Source: Pseudomonadota bacterium (GTDB lineage Bacteria > Pseudomonadota > Alphaproteobacteria > Paracaedibacterales > CAIULA01). From it: 18,745 bases of DNA. Position numbers and translations under genes: made by a program. Location: the NCBI GenBank assembly GCA_021804455.1, contig JAJZHT010000004.1, forward strand, positions 1 through 18,745, read 5' to 3'. This document shows, one piece after another, positions 8,201 to 15,389 of the stretch (position 1 is the first letter of the stretch; each line of letters starts with the position of its first letter). Under the pieces are notes generated by a model that was given only the letters and a program-made list of their open reading frames with translations, made no database searches and had not been told where the DNA came from.

Positions 8201-8595
8201 GCGAGAGTGTATTCTTCCAAGATTTGAAGAGCCAAGCCATCTGTTGTTTTCTGTAAAGAAGCAACCTTGCTTTTGTCACTCGACTTAAAAAGGATCAAGA
8301 GGCTATCAAGTTTTTCCAGATCAGGACTTAAACTTAATCGGAGTTTCGTTTCAGGTACATCTACGAGCTGACAGTAGATCTTTTCTGTTTTATAGGCTTT
8401 GCCGTGAGCCTTTTCCTTTGAGCGAGATAAGGGCACTTTGATGGACATTGCCTCCGCTCTTTCCAGACTGACCAAGTCAGCGGCAATGACAAAGGGTTGT
8501 TGAAAGAAGATAGCATAGCAAAGAGTATAGACCAGCCATCGCTTGGCCATTAGGCGCTCAAAAAAAGAGTGCCCTTTTGACACAGTTTTGGTCAT
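2257..8595 (-). CDS. Giant exported filament-like polymorphic toxin with an HLQIH-type C-terminal tip
   Basis: 2112 aa. Residues 1-39 form a long signal peptide with a basic, aromatic n-region (SFFERLMAKRW), resembling the extended signals of large secreted filaments. Residues about 190-1000 are rich in short beta-strands, Gly, Asn and Ser (for example GNGTLSIFAGEFANN), suggesting a beta-helix stalk like FHA/CdiA. I do not see the usual two-partner-secretion N-terminal motif. A charged low-complexity linker (about 1620-1655) and a helical segment (1695-1745) precede Gly/Ala-rich hydrophobic stretches (1755-1797, 1808-1878), as in pretoxin translocation regions. The linker shared with the small toxin is at about 1923-1963. 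The tip, about 2031-2112, carries RVASR, NTTGM, TYHWD (2079-2083) and HLQIH (2095-2099), a pattern I recall from Rhs/YD-repeat tips of unknown activity. The start is backed by AGGAGA just upstream. The stop is 13 bp before the immunity gene. Confidence 0.8.
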   Translation of the reverse strand: MTKTVSKGHSFFERLMAKRWLVYTLCYAIFFQQPFVIAADLVSLERAEAMSIKVPLSRSKEKAHGKAYKTEKIYCQLVDVPETKLRLSLSPDLEKLDSLLILFKSSDKSKVASLQKTTDGLALQILEEYTLALVSQDSPLPTLFVTSVGPMFLEAEKLVNPLTVHAASINFLKEMKIHGPVILWAKGIQGLKEERKEKADDREPITLTLQNNLGKQVLLEARGRVQTKGLKGNGTLSIFAGEFANNEALLLPQIQIRAHIENGVQGDLCGRESVFLEGTLKNKGFIRTRGDLVERIMYGGLFEHTETSRTFSLNSHKVEGTSYLHNGKVYSAGVMRVLTSVMTFGPKFHFRGNRFIGNARHSIEAPNPSTLFEALRYIEFKSADDLDNRARLRVCNFPFPFNAYFGDLTGLDEAQTIVYQKKSKELEKEQKYIISDEQGESDYGILFSSSKGTLFQAGDINTSFSDILLKAKHVGHDGITRSGTVGLGSVKVCAPSANLRGRIEASKSVEAHVTGSLTMDLFLKSPLTLVFSNSLDLSGTLNTSLIAKVAGPVRFLDELKAHAIFLDAPSLSVLQTPGSTAGPQEIGSLQASVSTFLIQKPLILSGPSWAHVESWFVNQSHMTINGFFEADMRGVHYLGSMDGLGTVSLKAPAFRDGIDLAFGKTKVQTKTIHVSAEEQDLIIDKSHTTDRQVSLKARSLAIKTDQTATGGLFLGSINGDFSMQGISLNTADQLLSLEAMGGDLNAQGARTRSGILSMRSSGNGYFGGGIFSAPQMHVSIAGLCDTSSRFIDRMVPVTSYKEFDLGSWGKWSLPETYLEKQRQTIHDPASFISLGTPRDGGRAYQYFNVGTYRGQGNRGKKAYYAPDGSYHVDEETEQRVVHHSDGSLTIVSHSTLDLAQADLRSGLSNTILLQSLFDMNLRNIHATGGRARVISERGNIFEHADVLTNVTHINRSGCGGDYTYQTTSQHQAQRAEGNIWNLFGGRQALDDGTELPTLLFQAGRGQSIISQASTLNVPKGLVMRIAPDGTIQQTTVTLSDTFNQHHQTWGKGYNNNFYEGWSHVRGVGGSISATAEVTNCFRLEETGYDRRIRDYHLEDAQEVIRRAAMSHYSAYNMASLSKEGDLFSGSGSAHHSQTMNAQYATPVLFDVGHYIERKNRADRGSTTTWEGPIHFSAKASTWVRDQVYKAIQQTVEQTSTSSVDNMSSFQPTKVSLPRFTSRSHPIDILKEATQVLGHANQALRFLNNLKSGNGAGLAHQILSQFTNFSSTTSEHHMRLFEMTEAAPFFKLGRTHFNDVSQISGVLAGMTMDSPTGNVRLFDVRAPLFERIMEARSSQTTDTWNPLTVSVGHSESWSKQSSSSTGSLPAFVQISGRPDLRMDVYQGDGVGIVTVPTTTTQDFTQRIRRVQLGDRTLNIPYLIPVKVGSNLPIIPLPTANRISLGQSTIKASSFKNESHQESGHSSWGFNGLEIALTLYAGGVPDPWMIANALSVGFGGEERHSYQSGTTPLFMEARGAPIEIEDLDTIGRVTVGEGIKAQKHHHTDVAEVNTNSHEVDRGGQMLEAVFAVRDSYNAVNSFQHNVEELFKPKPLLVDYGHNSRVLNEWFAITNPDDQDDSKSTPVRPSRASQKGNSEREPDPNPRRGRTRTREEADPGFTLSSWDQTTQGIAEAQNFVTFASSKARSSSPTTFKNKVRLENAETNYEAVKDQGFLARRRAAAELIDARQTYEDRIALRQNQLFRTRVMTDAAHYVIEHPYQAAGLTTAALLTGGALAVSSLSGALSLGITGGALGGLTAHDFRVQNRHDVLNIGASALTGAFAPIKGLSALYGARNVFSAAALTGVGLGGLGYTTGSPSLMVDGLLLTAPLVFGSGQSLAKHFFAKAPATENLFARVAANSNSKNTLSHALPMKDSRTSPITQTANQNLVRLFDVNRATGTHGMPSFFVRMSENRGSNIPRGGFSAGNAESSVARSSVNRSGVSTGPSKSHFIKRIDKQQAQDERMMMRDVDSTKEIPWSSKSVRDAVKSLEMGQTEVRVASRMEAEELLLGKFSGQGLKNTTGMRPTEAKNLLGKKGGTYHWDIGKNAYPHESSHLQIHDFEKYVIRIYFPD
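2710..2799. repeat. 90-bp linker repeat, copy B (in the giant toxin)
   Basis: Partner of 1263-1352, with 88 of 90 bases identical in the same orientation. It encodes residues 1933-1962 of the 2112-aa protein, just before the variable toxin tip. The position between conserved stalk and variable tip is where recombination would swap tips. Confidence 0.95.
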
Positions 8596-8604
8596 GGCTC
8601 TCTC

Positions 8605-10449
8605 CTAATCTTTCGACCTGTAGGTTCGGCAATGGTCTTTATACTCTTGGTCTAACTGTGCAGTTCGTTCTCTTTGAAAAGTGTGTTTAAAGGGACAATA
8701 AGGGGAAGCTCTTTCAAAGGTTTCAAAGCAATGTCCTTTGAGAAGTTCAGCTGCAAATTCCTCGGTATGTCCTCCTTCGAAATTGCTCATGGCTCTTTTC
8801 ATATCTTCTTCTGTGATTTTGACATTGGTCAGCGTCAAGCGATTTAAGGGGTAGGCGTTCAAAAGACTCCATTGCGTAGAGGTTAGCGTCAAAAGAGGTT
8901 CATCCCTTCCTCCGATTTCTAGAACCCTTAGCTTTCTTGGAAGAAGGAAGGTTGGGTATGATTTGCTGATAACCTTAGAGAACTTTTCAAAAAAAATTTC
9001 AAAAGCGACTCTTTCTGATGAGTCATCATCAGATGCAGAAGATGAGAAAAAACGGGAGTTCCTTTCGTCTGGTAACAACGGATGTGACAACTCTAAGGTC
9101 ATAAACTGAGAATAGAAAAGGTCTTGAGATTTGTATAAAGTTTGTAATAACTGTTCTTGTGCGAGAGATTCTGTGCTTTTTACTTTTGTGATCTTCAATT
9201 GATAAAAGGGAGGCATTTTGGCAAGTTCATAGGTCTGAGAAACAGGGAACCATTGTGCATAAGCCCTTTGTTGGAGAAGGCCTGTTTTCAGAAAGCTTGA
9301 AGAGCCAATAATATTCGCATCTACAACCAGCCCCACTTTTTGGGTAAACTTTAAAACAACTAGGTCTTGATTTCCGGCTGTCTCTCTTTTTTGTAAGGTT
9401 ACTTCTTTTGTTTGGGTTAAAAAGAATTCTGGTTTCCCTCGCGCTGTTTCCACATATAGGTACGGTGCTTGAAGCGTGTCTTCTTTCAAGATTTTATACA
9501 GTCCGGACGTGAAGGTGAAAGGCTTTTTGGAGGGTTTAAAAGGTCTTAACAGTTTGGCCTTCACACCAACCAGAGGTTCACGATGGATTCCTTCCATTAT
9601 AAAGGGCTTGAGTTTTGCAACGTGTGCGAGTTCTGGAATTTGAGGAATTACGGGGAGCTTGACGTCATTTTCTGTGAGCCACTCCTCTTCTATCCGCATG
9701 GTTCCGTTCTCAACCCAGTAATCGGTGAGTTTGACTAATCGTCTGCTAAGAAATTGATAGGGAATCTCTTCTAAAAGATAGGACTGAGGAGGGATTTTTG
9801 CTGCTGTTGGGTAGGTCAATTCGATAAACACACTGACGTTGGGCTGAGGTAAGTTATCCTCGTGAAAGATCCTGAAAGCGCTCGGCGTATAACCTCGAGA
9901 AAGGGAAGGAATCTCGTGGTAGCCATCTAGAATCACAGTTCCCTTACTGTAGGCGAGCTGAACGGCAAAAAGGGGATGGCAAGAGGTTTCTCTGTACCAC
10001 TGAATCAATGAGTCCAAATTATAATCACCCGCTAAGAAAGGCTTGGGGTGATCGTCTCGAAGTTGAAGAGCAAAGGTTCTTTGAAGGGATCCTTCCTCAT
10101 CTGTAACCAAAGATCCATCGAGAGTTTCTTCCGAGTTGGTTTTTTTATTGAAGACTTTGGCCTTCAGTATTTCTGGATGAGAAGGGTCTCCCCTCAATTT
10201 TAGAAGGGTATAGGTCTTGTTAAACCGAACGAGGTCACCCTTGACTGAGTTAATGTCCTTCTCTTCTCCATCCTCTAAATTTATCTCGAATGGCTTTGAC
10301 TTGGCTGTTGGTTGACCGTCATAATCCGTTTCATCATCAGAAGCAAGGCTGATTGGGATCGATGCATTCAGAGAAAAAATCATCACGACAAGAGAAAGAG
10401 CGTTCGAAAGGACCGACTTTAAGAATACGCTGTTATGATGGATAATCAT
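8605..10449 (-). CDS. Exported protein of unknown function in the toxin operon (614 aa)
   Basis: The N-terminus is a Sec signal (hydrophobic VLSNALSLVVMIFSL, cleavage near residue 37 after SLA), then an acidic segment (DDETDYDGQ and onward). The body is mixed alpha/beta with no membrane segments. Near residues 510-560 there is a leucine-rich portion (LRVLEIGG, LNRLTLTNVKI) that looks like one or two LRR-type strands. The C-terminus has several cysteines (CHPLF earlier; GHCF, PYCPFK and DHCR late) that could form disulfides after export. It overlaps the preceding 365-aa gene by 17 bp, has AAGAAGGG about 10 bp before its ATG, and ends 9 bp before the giant toxin start, so all three are surely co-transcribed. 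I do not recognise the family. It may help export or anchor the giant protein, by context only. Confidence 0.7.
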   Translation of the reverse strand: MIIHHNSVFLKSVLSNALSLVVMIFSLNASIPISLASDDETDYDGQPTAKSKPFEINLEDGEEKDINSVKGDLVRFNKTYTLLKLRGDPSHPEILKAKVFNKKTNSEETLDGSLVTDEEGSLQRTFALQLRDDHPKPFLAGDYNLDSLIQWYRETSCHPLFAVQLAYSKGTVILDGYHEIPSLSRGYTPSAFRIFHEDNLPQPNVSVFIELTYPTAAKIPPQSYLLEEIPYQFLSRRLVKLTDYWVENGTMRIEEEWLTENDVKLPVIPQIPELAHVAKLKPFIMEGIHREPLVGVKAKLLRPFKPSKKPFTFTSGLYKILKEDTLQAPYLYVETARGKPEFFLTQTKEVTLQKRETAGNQDLVVLKFTQKVGLVVDANIIGSSSFLKTGLLQQRAYAQWFPVSQTYELAKMPPFYQLKITKVKSTESLAQEQLLQTLYKSQDLFYSQFMTLELSHPLLPDERNSRFFSSSASDDDSSERVAFEIFFEKFSKVISKSYPTFLLPRKLRVLEIGGRDEPLLTLTSTQWSLLNAYPLNRLTLTNVKITEEDMKRAMSNFEGGHTEEFAAELLKGHCFETFERASPYCPFKHTFQRERTAQLDQEYKDHCRTYRSKD

Positions 10450-11530
10450 GCTTAAAATACCCTTCTTGAGTGTTGATTATAGAAACCTGATAACCATTTT
10501 TTCTTGTATCTCCAGACAAGATGGAGGAGATAGCTTCAAGAGACGCCAATAGCTCATTTTCGTCTTGATATTTGCTGATTAGCAAAGGTCCTGCGTGCAA
10601 GATTCTAGGCGCCTGATAAAAGGAAGAAGGAAACAACGAAACTCTCCCCAAGTTGACTTTGCGGTTGGACTTTAGGATCATAGTACCATCTGCTTTTCTC
10701 AAAATGATCAATCCATTCTGCAAGGTCACCTCGAGGGGTTTATGGTGAATCCTTGAGGCTTCGGCATCTTGCAGACAAATTTTTGTTATATAATCTTGAA
10801 GACATCCCTCACTGTAACAAACTAAGGGAATGGTGTTGGAAGAGGTGGTTGATAGTGGATCCATGATATCTTCAAAGACAACCTTGAGTCGATTGGCCAA
10901 GTCTTTGGTAAACGTTTTGGCAAAAGATTGAGCTTCGGCAACAGGTCCTCCTGTGTTTGTTAGCCTCAGAATGGGAAGACAATCATTTTTATAAAGCTTA
11001 TCTATGGACTTGATCAAGGTTTTCTCAGAAAGACGTTGTCCTGCTTTAATGAGGATCCTCGTTGCGACCAGGGCTGTCTGAGCAATCAGCAAATGAGCTT
11101 TTTCTTGCTCCGTAACTGTTTTGAGTCCGTTGTAGTGACGTATCGCCATCAAATCAAAATCGTCGGTGCCACCAAGGCTTTCATGGATAAAAGCTGCAAA
11201 GGATAAGGCCTTGAGAAGGATGGTTTTTTCTCTTTCATCAGCATGTTTTCCGCTAAAGCCGTTAGGACCGCCTGTGGCCAAAAGATAACCAATGGCTGAC
11301 TTTTTATAATTCAACCTGCTTTGATAGCTGTAACTGTCTGGTGTGTCTGTGTGTTCATGGGTTGACAAGTACTGCAAATATCCAACGAGATTGGAGGCTC
11401 GGCTTTTTCGGTAGTCATCCCAATCAATAGAAAAGGCAGAAGACGAGTTAATCCCAAAGGACATCACCGTCAGGAAGATCCAACAAAAGAAAATGAGGAC
11501 TCTTGACTGTCCTTTGAAAAAACAAACCAC
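10433..11530 (-). CDS. Exported protein of unknown function, first gene of the toxin cluster (365 aa)
   Basis: The N-terminal signal peptide (VLIFFCWIFLTVMSFGI, cleavage near residue 33 after SSA) is followed by a mostly helical domain (about 35-215) and a shorter beta-containing end (about 255-320: LEVTLQNGLIILRKADGTMIL, of which VTLQNGLIIL is the likely strand). Four cysteines (CLPILR, LVCYSEGCLQ, KICLQ) could be oxidised outside the cytoplasm. The gene is followed, with overlap, by the 614-aa exported protein and then the giant toxin. This suggests the three act together at the envelope. There are no recognisable catalytic motifs and no transporter or TpsB-like barrel features, so I give no function. 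Confidence 0.65.
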   Translation of the reverse strand: MVCFFKGQSRVLIFFCWIFLTVMSFGINSSSAFSIDWDDYRKSRASNLVGYLQYLSTHEHTDTPDSYSYQSRLNYKKSAIGYLLATGGPNGFSGKHADEREKTILLKALSFAAFIHESLGGTDDFDLMAIRHYNGLKTVTEQEKAHLLIAQTALVATRILIKAGQRLSEKTLIKSIDKLYKNDCLPILRLTNTGGPVAEAQSFAKTFTKDLANRLKVVFEDIMDPLSTTSSNTIPLVCYSEGCLQDYITKICLQDAEASRIHHKPLEVTLQNGLIILRKADGTMILKSNRKVNLGRVSLFPSSFYQAPRILHAGPLLISKYQDENELLASLEAISSILSGDTRKNGYQVSIINTQEGYFKHDYPS

Positions 11531-11633
11531 ATTCTTTCTCTTTCTAGAGATTCAGGTGCACCTTGTTATTTCCGAAGCTTTAACCACAAGAAAATTTTAT
11601 AGTTGCATTCTTGGAAACTATGTTTGAAATTGT

Positions 11634-11673
11634 ATAGTGGGATTTGTTAAAAGAGATAGTTTAATCTCACTAT
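11634..11673. repeat. Inverted repeat upstream of the toxin cluster
   Basis: Arms ATAGTGGGATT (11634-11644) and AATCTCACTAT (11663-11673) pair over 11 positions with one mismatch, around an 18-nt AT-rich loop. It lies in the 227-bp gap between the 880-aa gene and the first gene of the toxin cluster (11531-11757). There is no T-run after either arm, so an intrinsic terminator is unlikely. An operator or a stem in the leader of the toxin operon are alternatives. I could not place a convincing -35/-10 pair here. Confidence 0.5.
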
Positions 11674-11757
11674 TCTTTCCTGGCGACAGGTATCCAGAAA
11701 AATCGTAGAATAATTCATTTTTTAGGTTACAAGTGTCTTACTCATCAAAAAAGAGAA

Positions 11758-14400
11758 TTACGAGAATGACATTAATCCATGAGGAGGACGGTAGACGTCA
11801 ATCAATTCTTTTTCATCAAGCCAATCGATCACCAGACTCACCATTTCCAAAAGATCTTCATTGGCTCTGGCTTGCCTTTGAAGGATTTGGTTGTGGTTTG
11901 TCAGACCAAAGTCATCCGCTCCCAAACCGTCTTTAAGGCTGACTTCGCCATATTTGAATGAATGGAAGGCCTTGATTGGAAAGACCGTTGAATGATAAGA
12001 GCGGTATTTTCGAATCACAGACGGTAGGTTATCTATGACCATATCTATAAGTCCTTCTTTGATTGCCTGTAGGGTGAGATATTCCTTTTTAAACTTGTCT
12101 TGCTTTTTGGCTTCTTCAACTGGTATTCCACCATTTTCAGCCCGGTAAATCTCCAAATTGGCCCAAACATACTTTCGATACAGTTGTTGAACAGCGCTTG
12201 TAAGTTCTATCCCTGCCATACCAGCAAAGACCTTTTCCAAAATACAGGAGATATCATCCACCAACATGGTTTTGGATTCGAACCATTCATGAGCGGAGCG
12301 GAGTTTCCCTGGAAGACAAGGGGCATTATCAGGAGGGGTTGCGTCCGCATAAAATTCTGCGAGACAATCCTTTTGTTTGGCATAGAAATAAGCCTCAATA
12401 AAATCATAACAAGCACTAAGCCATGTCCTCTTGGTTAGAAGGGCATGCCGTCTTTCATCAGAAGTCCTTTTCCCTTCTTTGACAACACTACCATACCCAA
12501 ATCCATGAATTTCATGAATATGTGTTGGATCGATCAAGGCTTTTTCCATTTCGTGAAGCATGGTTCTAAGGTTGTTTCTTCTGGTCTCAGTAAAGGGATA
12601 TTTTTTAGATTCCTTCCAAATCGCTCTGGTAAATTTTCCAGGCTCTTTTAAAGCCTCAAAGGCAGGCTGCCCATAAGGCAATAACTTTTCATAAACAAAA
12701 ACTTCTTCAAGACCTAGAATCTCTATATCTCTTAAGTGGTGCTGAGCTAACTCTTCGACTGTTAGTTTGGGGGTGTTCTCATAGACCGGGAGACGCCCCA
12801 TGATCACATCCTCTAAGGGTTGGATGGGTTGAAGGGAAAGGAATGTCTTATAAACATAGTCTCGATACTCGTCAACTTCTTGGATGGTTTCTCTATCAAA
12901 TCCTTTTCTTCTGAAAAGAGCGTTGATTTCTTCATCGGTTTGACCAAGGTCCCTGCCTAAAGATGCATTAAGGGAAATCCTTAATAAAATGGCATTATGG
13001 CGCCGAGTTGTTTTGTTCAGAGCTTTTAGATCCAAGAGGTTGTACTCCTCTAAAAGAGCATCCATCATGATTTCTGAGAAATTGGGTTCATGGCTTAAGC
13101 CGAGCTCCAATGTTTTTTTGCGTCCAATGTTTTGTGCGGCCTGAATGAGAACCTGCTGTTCTTCTTTTGTGGCTTTTCTATTTTCATCAATTGCGATAAT
13201 TTGACCACTAATGAGCTGAGACATGTCATGGTAAGCTTTATCCAACAAAGCCATAGGATTGACGGATTTCTTTGGAACCAAAGTTGATCCAATACCTTCT
13301 GGGTCTGCCAAAGGCAATGTATGTCCAAAAGAATTTAAAAAACCAACCATTTTAATAGCGGCATGGGATTGAGAAATCCAGTCTTTCAAGAGAGGCAGTT
13401 GACGATAAGGTTCCCTCTCTAAAGCTGAAAGAACTTCTTGAAAAGCCTTTTGCGAAAGAGGAGATTTAGGATCAAATCCAAAAAAATCTTGTTTTGGGTT
13501 TTGACTAGCCAAAGCAACGGCGTACGTTGCAAAAACCTTTCCTGGGCCCGTGATGCCTCTGCTCTTTAAATCTTCTTCGATAGATTTGAAATCATTTTTT
13601 TTGATCTCTTGTGTAACGCTAATGGATTGAGACTGCGTGCCTTTTTTTATAGTTTGAGATTTCTCGTCGGTGGGTGAGGATTTTCCAGAATTCCTTTGAT
13701 AAGTCCTTGGTTGAGAAGTTAAAGAATCACCAGGGGGGGAAGAATGGTGGGCTGATGATCGAGAACCCATTGTTGTCGCACGATGTCTGGCTGCAAATTC
13801 TGCAGGGGTTGTCGCTCCTCTGAAAGCTGCCTCAAGAAATCTTTCAAAAGCATCAAGCTCACGCTGTTCTAAAAGGGATGGGGGAGAATAGAAAGAAACA
13901 TGGTTCTGGAAAGAATTCTCAACAACGATCGGTTCCCTTTCGGAAATATCCCGAGACGGTCTTGTTCTGTAAGGTTGAAGATTAATAACCTCTGTATAGA
14001 CAGCTGGTGAATAGGAAAAACTGGACTGTTCGAAAGCATAAGGCTGAGAATTCATGGCTCTCCTATCCTCAGTAAATCCCCTATCACCCTCCACTGAGTG
14101 CGACTCTCTGAAAACATTTTCATCTGACCTAACGTCAGGGTCCTGAGAAACCCTCTCTAAGACTGTTGGGGAAGAATAGACAGGGATAGGGATCGGCGGA
14201 GCGGACCTCGATATTCTTGTCATAGAACTAAAATCCCTGACGGTAGAAGGTTGTTCTAAAACAAGGGGATATCCTGGTGTTGTTGATCTACTTTGCGTCT
14301 GTGAAATATCTGCTTCTTCCAAAGAAAAGACCGTGTCAAGATGTGTAAAACCCAATAAATTGATTCCTAAAAAGAGGAAACTGAGCTTTTTGATTTTCAT
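11758..14400 (-). CDS. Exported protein with Pro/Ser-rich N-terminal half and helical C-terminal half (880 aa)
   Basis: I place the start at 14400: a strong AAGGAG lies 6 bp upstream, and the protein then begins with a proper signal peptide (MKIKKLSFLFLGINLLGF). An ATG 36 bp further up lacks a site and would put MKRQMNIHKEPV ahead of it. Residues about 27-290 are low-complexity and probably disordered, with degenerate motifs YPLVLEQ (44-50), YSSPTVLER (75-83), YSPAVYTE (130-137) and YSPPSLLEQ (171-179). Residues about 300-880 are strongly helical, with a cysteine-containing part (ACYDF, KDCLAEF, APCLPGKLR, ISCIL) in the last third. I do not recognise the family. It could be a host-directed effector or a surface protein. 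It is separated from the toxin cluster by a 227-bp gap, so co-transcription is uncertain. Confidence 0.75.
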   Translation of the reverse strand: MKIKKLSFLFLGINLLGFTHLDTVFSLEEADISQTQSRSTTPGYPLVLEQPSTVRDFSSMTRISRSAPPIPIPVYSSPTVLERVSQDPDVRSDENVFRESHSVEGDRGFTEDRRAMNSQPYAFEQSSFSYSPAVYTEVINLQPYRTRPSRDISEREPIVVENSFQNHVSFYSPPSLLEQRELDAFERFLEAAFRGATTPAEFAARHRATTMGSRSSAHHSSPPGDSLTSQPRTYQRNSGKSSPTDEKSQTIKKGTQSQSISVTQEIKKNDFKSIEEDLKSRGITGPGKVFATYAVALASQNPKQDFFGFDPKSPLSQKAFQEVLSALEREPYRQLPLLKDWISQSHAAIKMVGFLNSFGHTLPLADPEGIGSTLVPKKSVNPMALLDKAYHDMSQLISGQIIAIDENRKATKEEQQVLIQAAQNIGRKKTLELGLSHEPNFSEIMMDALLEEYNLLDLKALNKTTRRHNAILLRISLNASLGRDLGQTDEEINALFRRKGFDRETIQEVDEYRDYVYKTFLSLQPIQPLEDVIMGRLPVYENTPKLTVEELAQHHLRDIEILGLEEVFVYEKLLPYGQPAFEALKEPGKFTRAIWKESKKYPFTETRRNNLRTMLHEMEKALIDPTHIHEIHGFGYGSVVKEGKRTSDERRHALLTKRTWLSACYDFIEAYFYAKQKDCLAEFYADATPPDNAPCLPGKLRSAHEWFESKTMLVDDISCILEKVFAGMAGIELTSAVQQLYRKYVWANLEIYRAENGGIPVEEAKKQDKFKKEYLTLQAIKEGLIDMVIDNLPSVIRKYRSYHSTVFPIKAFHSFKYGEVSLKDGLGADDFGLTNHNQILQRQARANEDLLEMVSLVIDWLDEKELIDVYRPPHGLMSFS

Positions 14401-14466
14401 AACAGGCTCCTTATGGATGTTCATCTGCCTTTTCAAGGCAATCTAAATTAGCACAGATGCCTGTTA
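14400..14466 (-). promoter_or_regulatory. Leader with alternative pairings reaching the start codon of the 880-aa gene
   Basis: On the minus strand the leader segment at 14459-14466 (TAACAGGC in mRNA sense) is perfectly complementary over 8 bases to GCCTGTTA at 14400-14407, which covers the last G of the AAGGAG site and the A of the ATG. The overlapping leader bases 14454-14459 can instead pair with 14423-14428 (CATCTG with CAGATG). Between them is a tight hairpin, TGCCTT/AAGGCA (14426-14431 and 14435-14440, 3-nt loop). Mutually exclusive pairing could control translation. This is inference from complementarity; no known riboswitch class is recognised. Confidence 0.35.
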
Positions 14467-14516
14467 AGAATATAGACCTCAATACCTTTTAATTTTTAAT
14501 GCTATTTCTTCTGAAG

Positions 14517-15311
14517 CTAAAATTTATAAGCTATTCCTAATTTTAGAGTATGGGCCGAATATCGAACGGCGGATGGGCAATGGTACTCATTTGAATAGGC
14601 CTCTTTTATCAAAGGAGGGGATTGGATTTTTGCTCCAACAGTATATCCATACTCGATACGGGTTAAGAGGTTTCCAAAAGCTCTCTCATATCCAAAACCT
14701 GGAACAAAAACAATCTGTTTTTTTCTCACCACACTAAGGGGATCTTGATGCCCAACAGGGCTTCCATCCTGTATACCTTTCCATACAGACAAGAGTTTGT
14801 CCTCACTGTACTCGATACCCAATTTGAAATAGACGAGATTCACATCAGCAATAACAATCCCTATGCGAGGGGTAAAACCAAAAACAACTCCACGCTCGTA
14901 TTTCGTATAAAGCCTCCCATGGTATCCTGTTCCTGATCTTGAAACACCATTCGCTTTAACTTCTAAGTTGTTATTCGTATTCCCTTTGTTAGCCGTATCA
15001 TAAGAAACGTTGAATTCTCCCCCCCAATAAAAGCTCTTTAGAATTTGGCCATAGCCAAAATAAAGCCCATAATTTAAGCCATAAGCTTTATTTGTTTTAT
15101 GGAGAGCGTTTTGCTCGAACCGCACGCGTCCCCCTCCACGGGAGGCCGGTCTCTGTTCTTCAATGTCTAAAGCCTGAAACGTTGTTTTATCATGGCGTTG
15201 TGTGGATCCTAAGTGTCCTCCGACGTAGAATCCATTAAAACTGTGGGAAGAAGCCTGTGGGGTTTGTAGAGCGGCTAAAACCAGGCCACCTACAAGAAAA
15301 CGTTTTTTCAT
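14517..15311 (-). CDS. Predicted outer-membrane beta-barrel protein
   Basis: A 264-aa protein with a signal peptide (MKKRFLVGGLVLAALQTPQASS), then FNGFYVGGHLG, the usual first strand of small outer-membrane barrels of the OmpA/Opa-like group (the 'OMP_b-brl' type). It has alternating aromatic/hydrophobic strands throughout (LNYGLYFGYGQ, FYWGGEFNVSY, GVVFGFTPRIGIVIADVNLVYFKLGIEY, the last given here only as a strand region about 165-195) and ends LGIAYKF with a C-terminal Phe, the BAM recognition signal. An AGGAA lies about 9 bp before the ATG. The length suits an 8-10 strand barrel. The role (adhesin, porin or structural) is not shown by sequence. It lies between the HU gene and the 880-aa exported protein on the same strand. 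Confidence 0.85.
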   Translation of the reverse strand: MKKRFLVGGLVLAALQTPQASSHSFNGFYVGGHLGSTQRHDKTTFQALDIEEQRPASRGGGRVRFEQNALHKTNKAYGLNYGLYFGYGQILKSFYWGGEFNVSYDTANKGNTNNNLEVKANGVSRSGTGYHGRLYTKYERGVVFGFTPRIGIVIADVNLVYFKLGIEYSEDKLLSVWKGIQDGSPVGHQDPLSVVRKKQIVFVPGFGYERAFGNLLTRIEYGYTVGAKIQSPPLIKEAYSNEYHCPSAVRYSAHTLKLGIAYKF

Positions 15312-15389
15312 GGTAAAAATTCCTGAATGAATGTTGAGTTTTTCTTTTCTATAAGGTTTGGATAAAAGCGCTCTGCCTGACAGCCCTCC

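Noticed and set aside
12100..12438. Plus-strand 112-aa open frame inside the 880-aa gene
   Set aside because: Antisense shadow; the minus-strand frame has signal peptide, ribosome-binding site and consistent coding character.
15360..15389. Intrinsic terminator after the HU gene
   Set aside because: The GC-rich segment there gives only a short imperfect stem before TTTT, not enough to call.
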